This document shows positions 1-8,111 of a stretch of 64,000 bases of DNA, piece after piece. The position numbers were made by a program, and so were the translations under genes. Origin of the DNA: Variovorax sp. OV700 (lineage in GTDB: Bacteria; Pseudomonadota; Gammaproteobacteria; Burkholderiales; Burkholderiaceae_C). Within the stretch, counting starts at the first letter, position 1, and each line of letters begins with the position of its first letter. The notes beneath the pieces were generated by a model. It was not told the DNA's origin, searched no databases, and saw only the letters and a list, made by a program, of their open reading frames with translations. The stretch is from assembly GCF_900099805.1 (NCBI RefSeq), contig NZ_FNDR01000007.1, forward strand, positions 124,001 to 188,000. The letters run 5' to 3'.

Positions 1-1
1 C

Positions 2-1159
2 TTCAAGCAGTACATCGTGCAGTTCGCGCACGAGGCCTGCGGCGTCGACCTGGCGGGCGATCCGATCATCCTGGCGAACGGTGCGCACCTGTACTTCCTC
101 GGCACGAATGCGCGCACGGCCCAGGGCTACCACGGCAACTTCTACTTCGACGAGTTTTTCTGGACTCACCGGTTCGAGGAGCTGAACAAGGTTGCGAGCG
201 GCATGGCTATGCACAAGCAGTGGCGCAAGACCTACTTCAGCACGCCCAGCTCGATCCAGCATGCGGCCTTTGCCTACTGGAACGGGGACCGTTTCAACAA
301 GCGCCGGCCGAAGGACCAGCGCGTTCTGCTGGATCTGTCGCACGACCGGCTCGCAGGCGGCTTCACGGGGGAGGACAAGGTGTGGCGCAACATCGTCACT
401 ATCCTCGACGCGGAGGCGGGCGGGTGCGACCTGTTCGACATTGACGAGCTGCGGCTTGAGTACAACTCCGAGGAGTTTGCCAACCTGCTCATGTGCGAGT
501 TCATCGACGACACGCAGTCGGTGTTCCCGATGTCGGAGCTGCAGGGCTGCATGGTGGATTCGTGGGTGGACTGGGCCGAGTTCTACAAGCCCTTCACCGC
601 GCGCCCATACGGCTATCGGCCGGTGTGGGTGGGCTACGACCCTTCGCACACCGGCGACACGGCCGGCTGCGTGGTGCTGGCGCCGCCAGAGAAGCCTGGC
701 GGCAAGTTCCGCGTCCTCGAGCGCCACCAGTGGCGCGGGCTCGACTTCGAAGCCCAGGCCGAGGCTATCCGCCAGATCACGCTTCGCTACAACGTCACAT
801 TCATAGGCGTGGACACGACCGGGCTGGGGCAGGGCGTCTACCAGCTCGTGACCAAGTTCTTTCCCGCGGCGAAGTCGATCAACTATTCCGTCGAAGTGAA
901 GACGCGCCTGGTGCTCAAGGCCAAGAACGTCATCGGCAAGGGCCGGCTCGAGTTCGACGCCGGCTGGACCGACCTCGCGCACGCCTTCCTGGCCATCCGC
1001 CGGACGCTCACGGCCAGCGGCCGAAACGTGACATTCGACGCCGGCCGTAATGAAGAGACCGGCCACGCCGATCTCGCGTGGGCCTGCATGCACGCCCTCG
1101 ACAACGAGCCCCTCGAGGGCCTCAACGCCGCCAACAGCGGCTTCATGGAGATCTCCTGA
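2..1159 (+). CDS. Phage terminase large subunit, P2 gpP type (5' end outside window)
   Basis: This is the C-terminal 385 residues of a P2-like terminase ATPase/nuclease, which cuts concatemeric phage DNA and drives it into the prohead. The reading frame is open from the first bases, so the N-terminal ATPase part lies to the left. What remains shows the RNase H-like nuclease signature: an acidic strand YDPSHTGDTAG, then IGVDTTGLGQGVYQ, and GHADLAWAC near the end. The stop overlaps the next start as TGATG, so terminase and portal are translationally coupled, as in the P2 gene P and Q pair. Family assignment is by recognition of the sequence pattern. Confidence 0.9.
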   Translation, partial: FKQYIVQFAHEACGVDLAGDPIILANGAHLYFLGTNARTAQGYHGNFYFDEFFWTHRFEELNKVASGMAMHKQWRKTYFSTPSSIQHAAFAYWNGDRFNKRRPKDQRVLLDLSHDRLAGGFTGEDKVWRNIVTILDAEAGGCDLFDIDELRLEYNSEEFANLLMCEFIDDTQSVFPMSELQGCMVDSWVDWAEFYKPFTARPYGYRPVWVGYDPSHTGDTAGCVVLAPPEKPGGKFRVLERHQWRGLDFEAQAEAIRQITLRYNVTFIGVDTTGLGQGVYQLVTKFFPAAKSINYSVEVKTRLVLKAKNVIGKGRLEFDAGWTDLAHAFLAIRRTLTASGRNVTFDAGRNEETGHADLAWACMHALDNEPLEGLNAANSGFMEIS

Positions 1160-2178
1160 TGGACACGACGACAGCGCCCGCCAACAACCCGGCGCGCATG
1201 GAAGCATTCAGCTTCGGCGATCCCACGTCAGTGATGGACCGGCGCGAACTGCTCGACTACATCGAGTGCTGGATGAATGGCCGCTGGTACGAACCGCCGA
1301 TCAGCTTGGAAGGCTTGGCGCGCTCCTTCCGCGCCAGCACGCACCACAGCAGCTCGATTTACTTCAAGCGCAACATCCTGTTGAGCACCTTCGTGCCGCA
1401 CAAGCTGTTCGACCGGGCCACCTTCAGCGCCTATGCGCTGGACTACCTGATCTTCGGAAATGCGTACCTCGAGCGGCGTGACTCGATGACTCGCCGCCCC
1501 GTGGCCCTGAAGCACGCGCTGGCGAAGTACATGCGCCGCGGCGCCGACCTCGACGCCTATTTCTTCGTGCGCGGGTGGAAGGACGAGCACGAGTTCAAGG
1601 CCGGCAGCGTGTTCCATATGCGCGAGGCGGACATCAACCAGGAGGTGTACGGCCTGCCGGAATACCTGAGTGCGCTGCAGTCGGCCTGGCTCAACGAGAG
1701 CGCCACGCTGTTCCGTCGCCGCTACTACAACAACGGCAGCCACGCGGGCTTCATCCTGTACATCAGCGATCCCGCGCAGCAGCAGGACGACATCGATGCG
1801 ATGCGCACCGCTCTCAAGGAGAGCAAGGGGCCGGGCAATTTCCGCAACCTGTTCCTCTATTCGCCGAACGGAAAAAAGGACGGCGTGCAGCTGATCCCGG
1901 TCAGCGAGGTGGCCGCGAAGGACGAGTTTTTCAACATCAAGAACGTGAGCCGTGATGACGTGCTCGCGGCCCATCGCGTCCCTCCGCAGCTGATGGGCAT
2001 CGTGCCGAGTAACACGGGCGGCTTCGGCGCGGTGCTGCCAGCGGCTCAAGTCTTCGCGCGCAACGAGATCAAGCCGCTGCAGGATCGGTTCCGGGAGATC
2101 AACCAGTGGATCGGCGACGAGGTCGTCCGGTTCACCGACTACGAGGTGTCCACAGGCGAGGGGACGGCCGCGCCCTGA
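1159..2178 (+). CDS. Phage portal protein, P2 gpQ type
   Basis: The 339-residue product matches the P2 gpQ portal family, the ring at the prohead vertex through which DNA is packaged. Typical stretches are RSFRASTHHSSSIYFKRN near the start, DYLIFGNAYLERR, and VPPQLMGIVP with NTGGFG toward the C-terminus. Length is normal for the family (about 340 residues). The ATG overlaps the terminase stop codon, so I chose it over an in-frame start further upstream that would lie inside the terminase gene. P2-like phages carry the same terminase-portal order, and the cos site usually lies just past the portal gene. Confidence 0.9.
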   Translation: MDTTTAPANNPARMEAFSFGDPTSVMDRRELLDYIECWMNGRWYEPPISLEGLARSFRASTHHSSSIYFKRNILLSTFVPHKLFDRATFSAYALDYLIFGNAYLERRDSMTRRPVALKHALAKYMRRGADLDAYFFVRGWKDEHEFKAGSVFHMREADINQEVYGLPEYLSALQSAWLNESATLFRRRYYNNGSHAGFILYISDPAQQQDDIDAMRTALKESKGPGNFRNLFLYSPNGKKDGVQLIPVSEVAAKDEFFNIKNVSRDDVLAAHRVPPQLMGIVPSNTGGFGAVLPAAQVFARNEIKPLQDRFREINQWIGDEVVRFTDYEVSTGEGTAAP

Positions 2179-2196
2179 ATCACAAAACGGCGGGTG

Positions 2197-2223
2197 AACT
2201 GTCCGGGCGCCAGGGCAGTTTTT
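2197..2223 (+). terminator. Rho-independent terminator after the portal gene
   Basis: An 8-bp stem AACTGTCC / GGGCAGTT (one G-T pair) with an 8-nt loop ends in a T run. It lies 18 bases after the portal stop and closes the terminase-portal transcript. Confidence 0.75.
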
Positions 2224-2241
2224 CAAGCCTGAATCGTGCGC

Positions 2242-3594
2242 TCAAAAGTCGATGCGATCACGCAGAATCTTAGGCCTGTAAGAGGGGAGATACATCGATC
2301 CGTACATCTCCAGCTCTTCGACCTGCAGCGGTAAAACCTTGTTGCGAAGAATGCGCTTGACGCTGTCCAGTCTATCGAAGTTGTTGCGGACAACTTCGTC
2401 GGTCCCGACTGTTTCGAGGTCTAAGTTTCGAGCGCTAAGGACTCCATTCCGTAACCTCAACAAGCGGTCCCGTGAAGAGGGATGCGTGCTCGGATGAATT
2501 GGCGGGGCCATGTACTCTTTGACTGCGTGCCACACATCTAGGCCGAGGAAGAACCAAGTTGTGGCATTCAATCGAAAAGCCAACTGACTATCTGAAAGAT
2601 CCGGGTTAAGTAGCGCTCCAAGGTCTGCGTCGAATTCTTGCTCCTGCCTTCGCGAGTAGATTTGGACACTGGAGCCCCGATCGCCGGGAATCACCTTGTG
2701 TCCAGCCCCAGCGCTTCCGCGAACACCAAGATGTCCGAGCAAATGATGCGCGAACTCGTGCCCAATCACGAACTGCATTTGCTCCCGTGCTAACGCTAGG
2801 CATTGCCTCTTTAGTGGCTCAGGAGGATCACCCCGTGGATCCAGATCGAAATCCGGTGTTTCCGTGAGCATCATGGTTCTCACTGCGATGAAGAGCGCGC
2901 ACATAGAATCTTCGGCCGGAAATGATTCTCCGTCCAGTGTCATGAGGTACAGATTCATGAAGAAGAGATACTCCTTCAGTGTCTCGGAAATGACGATGAC
3001 ATCGCCGTACGGGGAGCGAATACAGGCACCATTTGGCTCGAGCAAGTATGCAAAGCCCGCTTCCAATTGTTCGCACTGAAGTCTCTTCGCGTCGGAAAGA
3101 CTCCATAGGTACTCTTCGAACGGCGAGGCATCAAAGTGCGATGTCAACGACCATCGACCGGCTGCCCGCTCTCGCCGGCGTAGGAACACGCGAGTAAGGC
3201 GAGCGTTGTCAACAATTTCATCCGCTCTGACCTTGAGAAGAAAATCGGCAGCAGTAGTCGGATGCTCGATTTTCAGAATTTCTTCTCGGGTGCAGATTGG
3301 GTAATAAAGTGCGAGATCGATAGTCAGACCCTCGATATCTTTACGGGGGTAGCTCGTCTCGAAAAAGACAGCGAATTCCGGACCAAAGTATTTGCGTCGA
3401 CGCATGGATTCCGCATCAGGGTGATCCTGCATTCCGATCTCAAAATCCGAACGCAGTTGGTCGTACGCGTCCGGTGCAGCAGCGCGATACAGCACTTCGA
3501 CACTCACAACCGTGTCGGTTTGGTCGATGCCAAAGTGCTCCTTGATCACCTGCAGGATTTTTTCGGAAGCCGGTGGCGTGAAAGTTTTGGTCAT
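2242..3594 (-). CDS. M48-like zinc metallopeptidase domain protein, probable prophage cargo
   Basis: This 450-residue protein is not one I can name, but it carries a clear gluzincin signature. HEFAHH at residues 279-284 gives two zinc-ligand histidines and the catalytic Glu, and EFDADLGAL at about 320 gives the third ligand, as in M48 peptidases. I see no signal peptide and no membrane span, unlike HtpX or Ste24, so it is probably cytoplasmic. Its base composition is visibly more A/T-rich than the flanking genes, and it faces away from the phage structural genes. Its place between portal gene and expected cos end is where P2-like phages such as phiCTX carry cargo genes. A role in defence, toxicity or host interaction is only inferred. 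Confidence 0.7.
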   Translation of the reverse strand: MTKTFTPPASEKILQVIKEHFGIDQTDTVVSVEVLYRAAAPDAYDQLRSDFEIGMQDHPDAESMRRRKYFGPEFAVFFETSYPRKDIEGLTIDLALYYPICTREEILKIEHPTTAADFLLKVRADEIVDNARLTRVFLRRRERAAGRWSLTSHFDASPFEEYLWSLSDAKRLQCEQLEAGFAYLLEPNGACIRSPYGDVIVISETLKEYLFFMNLYLMTLDGESFPAEDSMCALFIAVRTMMLTETPDFDLDPRGDPPEPLKRQCLALAREQMQFVIGHEFAHHLLGHLGVRGSAGAGHKVIPGDRGSSVQIYSRRQEQEFDADLGALLNPDLSDSQLAFRLNATTWFFLGLDVWHAVKEYMAPPIHPSTHPSSRDRLLRLRNGVLSARNLDLETVGTDEVVRNNFDRLDSVKRILRNKVLPLQVEELEMYGSMYLPSYRPKILRDRIDF

Positions 3595-3956
3595 ACGTAT
3601 TTTCTGTCGAGCCTTCGGATGTGGGCGGTTAAATGTTATGCCATTGACCTAGCGGAATCACGACATGGCCTCTGCGGACCAGCAGATGGCTCGGACCAAG
3701 CTCGAACACCCTTGCAACTCGAACGCACCAATGTGGGGTGAAACACGGCGGCCGGTCGCGGCGCGCGGTCGAGACCCCGCCCCGCCCGCGCGCTAGATGT
3801 GTGGCTTTCGTCGGCGCCGTCGTCACAGAGCCCGCATCGATGTGCGCGGGCGCCACGAAGCGTTGAGCAACCCTTTAGCAGATGACGCGGATCGACGACC
3901 CTTGCAGCCGTCTTTGAGGCGTTTCGCCCTGGGGCAGGGCAGACCTTCGCGGGAGC
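3595..3956. other. Gene-free stretch upstream of the cargo peptidase
   Basis: No convincing coding frame or RNA is visible. A C/G-only run at about 3774-3794 on the plus strand (ACCCCGCCCCGCCCG) faintly resembles the G-rich cos cores of P2-like phages on the other strand. The likeness is too weak to call a cos site. Confidence 0.4.
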
Positions 3957-4281
3957 AAATCCGGTTTGGGTTCGGGGAAAGCCTGATTTCCTAATCGTGG
4001 GTCCCAAACTGCCCGCAAACCCGCATGGCGTCTAGCGATGAGCAGGTTAGGTCTCACCCTAATCTGACCTAACCTCAAACCTAATTTTTTGCTAAGTGGT
4101 TGATTTGTATAGGTATTTATTTCCCCCAGATCAGAGAGAGCAACCCTGATTTGGTTAGGTTTAGATTAGGAAAAAATTAGGTTTCTCAGAACAGCCGAAA
4201 CCCGCATGGATAAAGGCTTCCCGGGGTGTTTCTGGTTGTCGATTAGGAAGATCAGGCTTTCCCCGAACCCTCACCGGAATT
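3957..4281. repeat. Element bounded by long imperfect inverted repeats with internal TTAGGT motifs
   Basis: The arms at about 3961-3997 and 4240-4277 are near-perfect reverse complements: the left arm reads CCGGTTTGGGTTCGGGGAAA and continues GCCTGATTTCCTAATCG. They differ by two substitutions and one inserted base. Nested inside are AAACCTAATTTTTT (4077-4090) with its exact reverse complement (4171-4184), AGGTTAGGT (4044-4052) inverted at 4067-4075, and another GGTTAGGT at 4153. AAACCCGCATGG occurs twice in direct orientation (about 4018 and 4198). It contains no ORF. It could be a MITE-like mobile element, an iteron-type origin or partition site, or a structured packaging site. I cannot tell which. 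Confidence 0.7.
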
Positions 4282-4339
4282 CTGGAAGGGAAGAACGGAC
4301 GGTGCGCGCGCTCACACGTCCAGTGCGAACGCTCCGGGC

Positions 4340-4364
4340 AAAAAAAATCCCGCCTGAGCGGGAT
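4340..4364 (-). terminator. Rho-independent terminator for the small gene at 4389-4769
   Basis: On the minus strand, ATCCCGC / GCGGGAT with a 4-nt loop is followed by eight T residues. It lies about 25 bases past the stop of the upstream minus-strand gene. Confidence 0.85.
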
Positions 4365-4388
4365 TGATGACATGGCTAACGAGGCGCC

Positions 4389-4769
4389 CTATGAGGCATC
4401 AAGATGCACCTTGCCCTTTCGCCAGTAGCGCCCGGAGCTTCGCGGCAGTGCCGCAAGAAACGTCGAGACGACGATGGCCGCGGCACTTTCCAATTGCAGG
4501 ATGTCTGCAACGCCGAGGGTGTGCAGCAACCTCCTGCTCGTCGACCTGAGCGGCTTTCGGATCTCGATGAGCACCTCTGCTGCCAGGTCGCGATCGCTGC
4601 GAGGCTTGCCGTCAGCATCCAAGACCCACTCGTCGACGTTTGGGGCAGGCATGCCGCTTCGAAAAACTCCCACGATTGAAATGCACCTCTGCCTGTCGTT
4701 GTTGACCAGGATGGGAATCCTCATGTCGCACAGGAATGTGCTCTCGCTGTCCGAAAGACCGGCTTTCAT
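4389..4769 (-). CDS. Hypothetical prophage protein, 126 residues
   Basis: I do not recognise this protein. The chosen ATG gives MKAGLSDSESTFLCDMRIPI and is preceded by AGGGAGAG at a good Shine-Dalgarno distance; a longer frame to 4862 lacks such a site. The product has no signal peptide or obvious membrane span. It mixes a beta-rich N-terminal half (RCISIVGVFRSG) with a helical C-terminal half rich in Leu and Ser. A strong terminator directly downstream supports it as a real monocistronic gene. It may be a prophage cargo or defence-accessory gene, but nothing in the sequence shows a function. Confidence 0.6.
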   Translation of the reverse strand: MKAGLSDSESTFLCDMRIPILVNNDRQRCISIVGVFRSGMPAPNVDEWVLDADGKPRSDRDLAAEVLIEIRKPLRSTSRRLLHTLGVADILQLESAAAIVVSTFLAALPRSSGRYWRKGKVHLDAS

Positions 4770-4913
4770 CAGCTTTCTCTCCCTGAAAGTTTTGTGAAAA
4801 CAGTATCCCGCCGCGTTCCTGGGCTCGTCTCCACGCGACTTGGCGCGGCCGTGACAATTCACACGAAAGAGGGGGTGCTGAGGCGGCCCTCGTGCCTGCA
4901 GGAAAGTGCGGGC

Positions 4914-4936
4914 AAAAAAAGCCCGCCGAGGCGGGC
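4914..4936 (-). terminator. Rho-independent terminator with no intact gene upstream
   Basis: On the minus strand, GCCCGCC / GGCGGGC is followed by seven T residues. Only a decayed gene fragment (5077-5157) lies upstream in that direction, so the terminator is probably what remains of a lost transcription unit. Confidence 0.75.
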
Positions 4937-5076
4937 AAGAAACTGCGGGGCAGTTTCAGGGAGGACGCCCGCAAGGCGAGCAAGTCAGTTGTGCCAGCAT
5001 TCCAAAACTTTGGATGTGAACGAATGCACAAAGCAGCGTGAACAACTGTCAACATCGGCGCGCGTTGGATCGTGAG

Positions 5077-5157
5077 ACGCCCACGCAGGATTTCGACCCG
5101 GCCAAGGTCATCGTAGACCGTCGCATTGGTCTTCAGGCACACGCCTGACCAGCGAGT
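5077..5157 (-). pseudogene. Relic of a small phage gene, paralogous to the gene ending at 6878
   Basis: Translation gives GVCLKTNATVYDDLGRVEIL, directly after an in-frame stop and without a start codon. The same stretch occurs on the same strand on the other side of the tail-spike gene, where it reads CVKTNATI. The DNA matches at 22 of 26 bases, then again at 12 of 14. This is a C-terminal fragment of a second copy. The function of the family is unknown to me. Confidence 0.5.
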
Positions 5158-5452
5158 CCACTACACGGCGGCACGACTTAAACCAACCGGCATCCGCGAA
5201 AGTCGGGGCGATTCAAAACGGCCTTCCATCGCAGCTTGTCAAATGTTGGTCGGCCGATGAAGAAAGATCATCGAGGGTGGTCGTGCTCCTGCGCTTAGAT
5301 TGTAGGAAACCACAGCAACTCGAGGTGTCTCTCACAGTCGCGGAAGCTCCTTCAGACAGCTCGTGCCATCGAAAACCTAGAGGCTGTGTTTTGAAGAGCG
5401 GCACCGCAAGGTGCTATCAAGTTAAGGCCAACGGCCATCTTTCGAGGACTCT

Positions 5453-6712
5453 ATGCCTATAAATGCATCCGACGTTACCTACACCGCACCGCGTACAGGG
5501 GCTGTTGCCCGGACTGCTGATTTGCGCTTGGCCGATGTGATCAGTGTGAAGGACTTTGGCGCGAAAGGGGACGGTTCCACCGATGACACGGCGGCCATTC
5601 AGACCGCGATCAACTCTTTTTCGAGCGGCGGAACGCTCTACTTTCCTGCTGGGACGTACATCATTAGTTCCCAGGTGAATTCCTCGGTCAACGGCTTGAT
5701 TTTTTTGGGGAGTGGCTCTCAAGGATCGATCATCAAGACGACTTCAGCAACCGCCCATTGCCTGAACCTTACTGGATGGAATTCGGGCGTCGAATATCTC
5801 GGCTTCGATACAACCACAACCAAGACCGGCGGTAGCTTCATCGTGTTGTCGGGTCCATTCAGCCGCGTTACGCAATGCCGCTTCGATCACCACTGGGTCG
5901 CGATTTCAATTACTAATCCCGCTCAACCGGCTCCTGTTTGGGTTAGTCATAGTGTCTTTCACGATGCAACTCCCGGAGCAACCGCATATGGCAGCGGGGC
6001 CATCTGGATCGACCGCCCTAGCACTGACGTCTATCTGGACAGTCTGCTCTTGCTCAACGACGTGAATGGTCCAGCAACTTACGGCATCAACGTCCAGCGC
6101 GTCGGCGCCCTCACGATAAGCAACACTGAAATTGTGAAGCAGGGCATCGCGCTGCTAATCAATCCCCAGGCCGGTCAACGAGTGCAAGCGGTTTTTGTGA
6201 CCAACACGTACTTCGATACCTGCTACGGAAACTGCGTGTTGGTGCAGCCGGGAGCAGGCGGCGCTGCAGAATGGCTGAAGTTCACAAACGTGTGGACCAG
6301 TCCGGCGGAACAGAATGCCAACGGCTTCATGTTCAACGCGGACACCGGCAGCATAGGCAACGTGAACATCACCAATTTCACGTGCCACAACGACTTCGGC
6401 CCGGGCGGCACCGGGATTCTGTTTCAGGGCGCCGGCATCAAAGACGTGACCATCAACGGCGGCATGGTCCAAGGCCACTTCTATGGGGTGGCCGCGGGAC
6501 CAAATGTCTCGGACTTCACTATCACGAACGTCAGTGCTGGGGCATATGACCCAACTCATCCTGGGGTCGGCAACACTTACGGCATCGTCGTATCTAACGG
6601 CGCTTCCAATCGATACATCATCACAAATAATCGTGTGAGCGGAAACAGCTCTGGAGGGATCGCAGACAACGGTACAGGCACCAACAAAATTGTTGGCCAA
6701 AACGTCGGTTAG
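5453..6712 (+). CDS. Phage tail-spike-like right-handed beta-helix protein
   Basis: The 419-residue product starts with a short head-binding-like segment ([18 protein letters not shown]), then [18 protein letters not shown]. This is the hallmark entry of the pectate-lyase-3 / GH28-like beta-helix domain found in phage tail spikes and depolymerases. The remainder is Gly/Asn/Thr/Val-rich with short repeated strands, as expected for parallel beta-helix rungs, and there is no signal peptide. The ATG has GAGGA at a short Shine-Dalgarno spacing. Such proteins trimerise and bind or cleave host surface polysaccharide. The gene stands alone between relics of another phage gene, far from the terminase-portal operon, so it looks like an inserted host-range cassette. 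The substrate cannot be told. Confidence 0.8.
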   Translation: MPINASDVTYTAPRTGAVARTADLRLADVISVKDFGAKGDGSTDDTAAIQTAINSFSSGGTLYFPAGTYIISSQVNSSVNGLIFLGSGSQGSIIKTTSATAHCLNLTGWNSGVEYLGFDTTTTKTGGSFIVLSGPFSRVTQCRFDHHWVAISITNPAQPAPVWVSHSVFHDATPGATAYGSGAIWIDRPSTDVYLDSLLLLNDVNGPATYGINVQRVGALTISNTEIVKQGIALLINPQAGQRVQAVFVTNTYFDTCYGNCVLVQPGAGGAAEWLKFTNVWTSPAEQNANGFMFNADTGSIGNVNITNFTCHNDFGPGGTGILFQGAGIKDVTINGGMVQGHFYGVAAGPNVSDFTITNVSAGAYDPTHPGVGNTYGIVVSNGASNRYIITNNRVSGNSSGGIADNGTGTNKIVGQNVG

Positions 6713-6826
6713 CGTAAGGCTCTCTTCCGCTCGCGCGGACCACCAAGCACGTGCGGGGCTCGGCGGCTCGGCCAACGCGGGCAGGGCCAGCAAGCATGCA
6801 AAGAGTAGGAGAGGGTGCGGCCTCAC
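6713..6826 (-). pseudogene. Signal-peptide-bearing 5' gene fragment, cut off at the tail-spike gene
   Basis: A GTG overlapping an in-frame TGA (GTGA) opens MRPHPLLLFACLLALPALAE, a convincing secretion signal ending in an ALA-like cleavage site. About 38 codons later the frame runs into sequence that is antisense to the tail-spike gene. I read it as the front of an exported phage protein, possibly lysis-related, whose rest was lost where the tail-spike cassette joins. The fragment is short, so this is tentative. Confidence 0.3.
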
Positions 6827-6877
6827 CGCGACGCGCCCGAGGCGCGCGCCCGCAGGATCTCAACGGGGCCGCTGCCG

Positions 6878-7057
6878 CTAGATCGTCGCATTCGTCTTTA
6901 CGCAGGTGACGGTCCACCAGGCGCCGGGTGCCAGGGGCTGCTCGCGGTCTTCGTGCACCTGGCTCCCGAGCCAGGACGGCGTGCGAAGGATGGTGATGGG
7001 CTCGGCGAAAAATTCAGTTTGGCTCGTGCGGTCATTGTCCTGGTGAGCCACGTTCAA
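6878..7057 (-). CDS. Small prophage protein of unknown function, probably frameshifted at its 3' end
   Basis: A TTG start overlaps the upstream stop as TTGA, with AGG five bases before it. The 59-residue product contains EFFAEPITILRTPSWLGS and ends WWTVTCVKTNATI at a TAG. Deleting one G beside that TAG would restore a frame reading GSGPVEILRARASGASR to a TGA at 6823, matching the paralogous relic at 5077-5157. The present stop therefore looks like a recent single-base lesion. It is the last gene of a tightly spaced minus-strand run (8036 to 6878). Function unknown. Confidence 0.5.
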   Translation of the reverse strand: MNVAHQDNDRTSQTEFFAEPITILRTPSWLGSQVHEDREQPLAPGAWWTVTCVKTNATI

Positions 7058-7461
7058 ATTGGCCTGACGTCGAAGTACGCCTCGTCGGTGTCGCCGAGAT
7101 CGCGGAAGCCCGCGGTCCTGGCCGCATCGAAGGCCTTAATCCAGCGCTTCGCCAACGCCACCTCATCTTTCGTGAGGTCGCTTTCTCCGGACTCACTGGC
7201 GTTCTGGAATGCGCGAAGTGCGGGCACCGCGTCGTCGCCAAGCAGCCGGTCGAGCTCGCGCCGGAAGCGCTGCCCTGCCACTTTGACGGCATCGGCTGCT
7301 GGATGTGGGTAGTCCGCGAGCCGCACGGTGTAGGTGACCCGATGCTCGGGCTCGAGGTCTTCGAAACGGAAGGGCGCATCTTCGTGCGGCGTTGGTTCTT
7401 GGGCGGCGACAGGCTGCGCCTGCGCCACATCTTGCGATAGAAAAAGTTCAGCTTGGGTCAT
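7054..7461 (-). CDS. Hypothetical prophage protein, 135 residues
   Basis: The product is acidic, with a low-complexity Gln/Ala/Pro N-terminus (AQAQPVAAQEPTPHED). A helical region follows, around FRRELDRLLGDDAVPALRAF, and the end is DEAYFDVRPI. I recognise no domain. The start overlaps the end of the upstream gene by 14 bases, and its stop overlaps the next start, which supports a real operon of small phage genes. No signal peptide is present. Confidence 0.6.
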   Translation of the reverse strand: MTQAELFLSQDVAQAQPVAAQEPTPHEDAPFRFEDLEPEHRVTYTVRLADYPHPAADAVKVAGQRFRRELDRLLGDDAVPALRAFQNASESGESDLTKDEVALAKRWIKAFDAARTAGFRDLGDTDEAYFDVRPI

Positions 7462-7795
7462 GGTTCACATCCACAGCGTTCTGAAGCAGTTGCAGGGAGA
7501 GGGCGCCCGGCAGGCTATGGGTCTCGCAGTACCAGACCTGGTAGCACCACTGTCCTTCAACCAGTTCAATCCCGGCAAAGCTGATGGTGTCAGAGGCACA
7601 GGCGACGAATTCGGGGCGCCAGAGCAAGCCCAAAGGCGGCGCAACGTCGCCCGGTCTTGCCTGCCAAAGGCCGAGCTGCGGCCTTCCTTCCACGTCGCGT
7701 AGCGTCAGCATTCCGCACACCCACGGTTGATCCACAAACTCCCGCTTACTGAGTTGAGTGCCGCCGCGGTATCGCGGTTTCATCTTCACTCGCAT
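7448..7795 (-). CDS. Hypothetical prophage protein, 115 residues
   Basis: The ATG is preceded by GAGG at a 6-base spacing and lies 7 bases after the stop of the upstream gene. The product has a compact, Trp-rich sequence (WVCGMLTLRDVEGRPQLGLW, EGQWCYQVWY) suggesting a small beta-rich fold. It has no signal peptide or membrane span. I do not recognise the family. It overlaps the next gene by 14 bases in the same operon. Confidence 0.6.
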   Translation of the reverse strand: MRVKMKPRYRGGTQLSKREFVDQPWVCGMLTLRDVEGRPQLGLWQARPGDVAPPLGLLWRPEFVACASDTISFAGIELVEGQWCYQVWYCETHSLPGALSLQLLQNAVDVNHDPS

Positions 7796-7802
7796 GGCCG
7801 CC

Positions 7803-8036
7803 TCAAGCGTTGGTCCGTTGCTTCGGCAGCAGGCCGGGGATGCCGTGCATCACCGCACGAATGTGATCTCCCGCGTTCCGATCCCAGTCACCGTACTGGT
7901 CGCCGATCCTCGCGCACCGGCCGGACACCAGATCGGCGAACACCAGCAGCGTCGGTCGCAACGGCTCTCCCTCGGCGAGTTCACCGGCCCGCCGCGCCAT
8001 CTCGGCGATTTCTTCTTCAATGGGAGGCTCAGGCAT
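7803..8036 (-). CDS. Hypothetical prophage protein, 77 residues
   Basis: First gene of the minus-strand run, starting MPEPPIEEEIAEMARRAGEL, with an amphipathic acidic N-terminal helix and a middle segment PTLLVFADLVSG. No domain is recognised. The intergenic space to the divergent gene at 8112 contains a LexA operator, so this gene too may be affected by SOS induction, though the operator sits closer to the plus-strand start. Confidence 0.55.
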   Translation of the reverse strand: MPEPPIEEEIAEMARRAGELAEGEPLRPTLLVFADLVSGRCARIGDQYGDWDRNAGDHIRAVMHGIPGLLPKQRTNA

Positions 8037-8074
8037 GACGCTTGTCTTCGCAGATCGCAGTTACTACTTTTATG

Positions 8075-8090
8075 CTGTACAAATATACAG
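8075..8090. promoter_or_regulatory. LexA operator (SOS box)
   Basis: CTGTACAAATATACAG fits CTGT-N8-ACAG exactly, the SOS box of gamma- and betaproteobacteria, with an A/T-rich centre. It lies in the 75-bp divergent gap, 22 bases before the plus-strand GTG at 8112. A -10-like TAGAAT at 8100-8105 lies so that the operator would cover the -35 region (TGTACA at 8076, 18-bp spacing). LexA binding there would repress the small gene at 8112 and SRAP, plus the ligase before it decayed. Confidence 0.85.
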
Positions 8091-8111
8091 TAGTTTGCCT
8101 AGAATGGACGC

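Larger units (their letters stand above)
4770..5452. other. Intergenic stretch between the small cargo gene and the tail-spike gene
   Basis: The 683 bases contain no intact gene. They hold a minus-strand terminator (4914-4936) and a relic of a small phage gene (5077-5157), listed separately. The open frames here are short and lack ribosome binding sites. Confidence 0.5.

Noticed and set aside
3774..3794. Possible P2-type cos site
   Set aside because: The G-rich run on the minus strand only loosely resembles known cos cores, and no flanking cosQ or cosB elements could be recognised.
4612..5142. Minus-strand open frame of 176 codons starting MCLKTNATV
   Set aside because: It passes straight through a strong terminator and out-of-frame through the 4389-4769 gene. 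Only its first codons are a gene relic.
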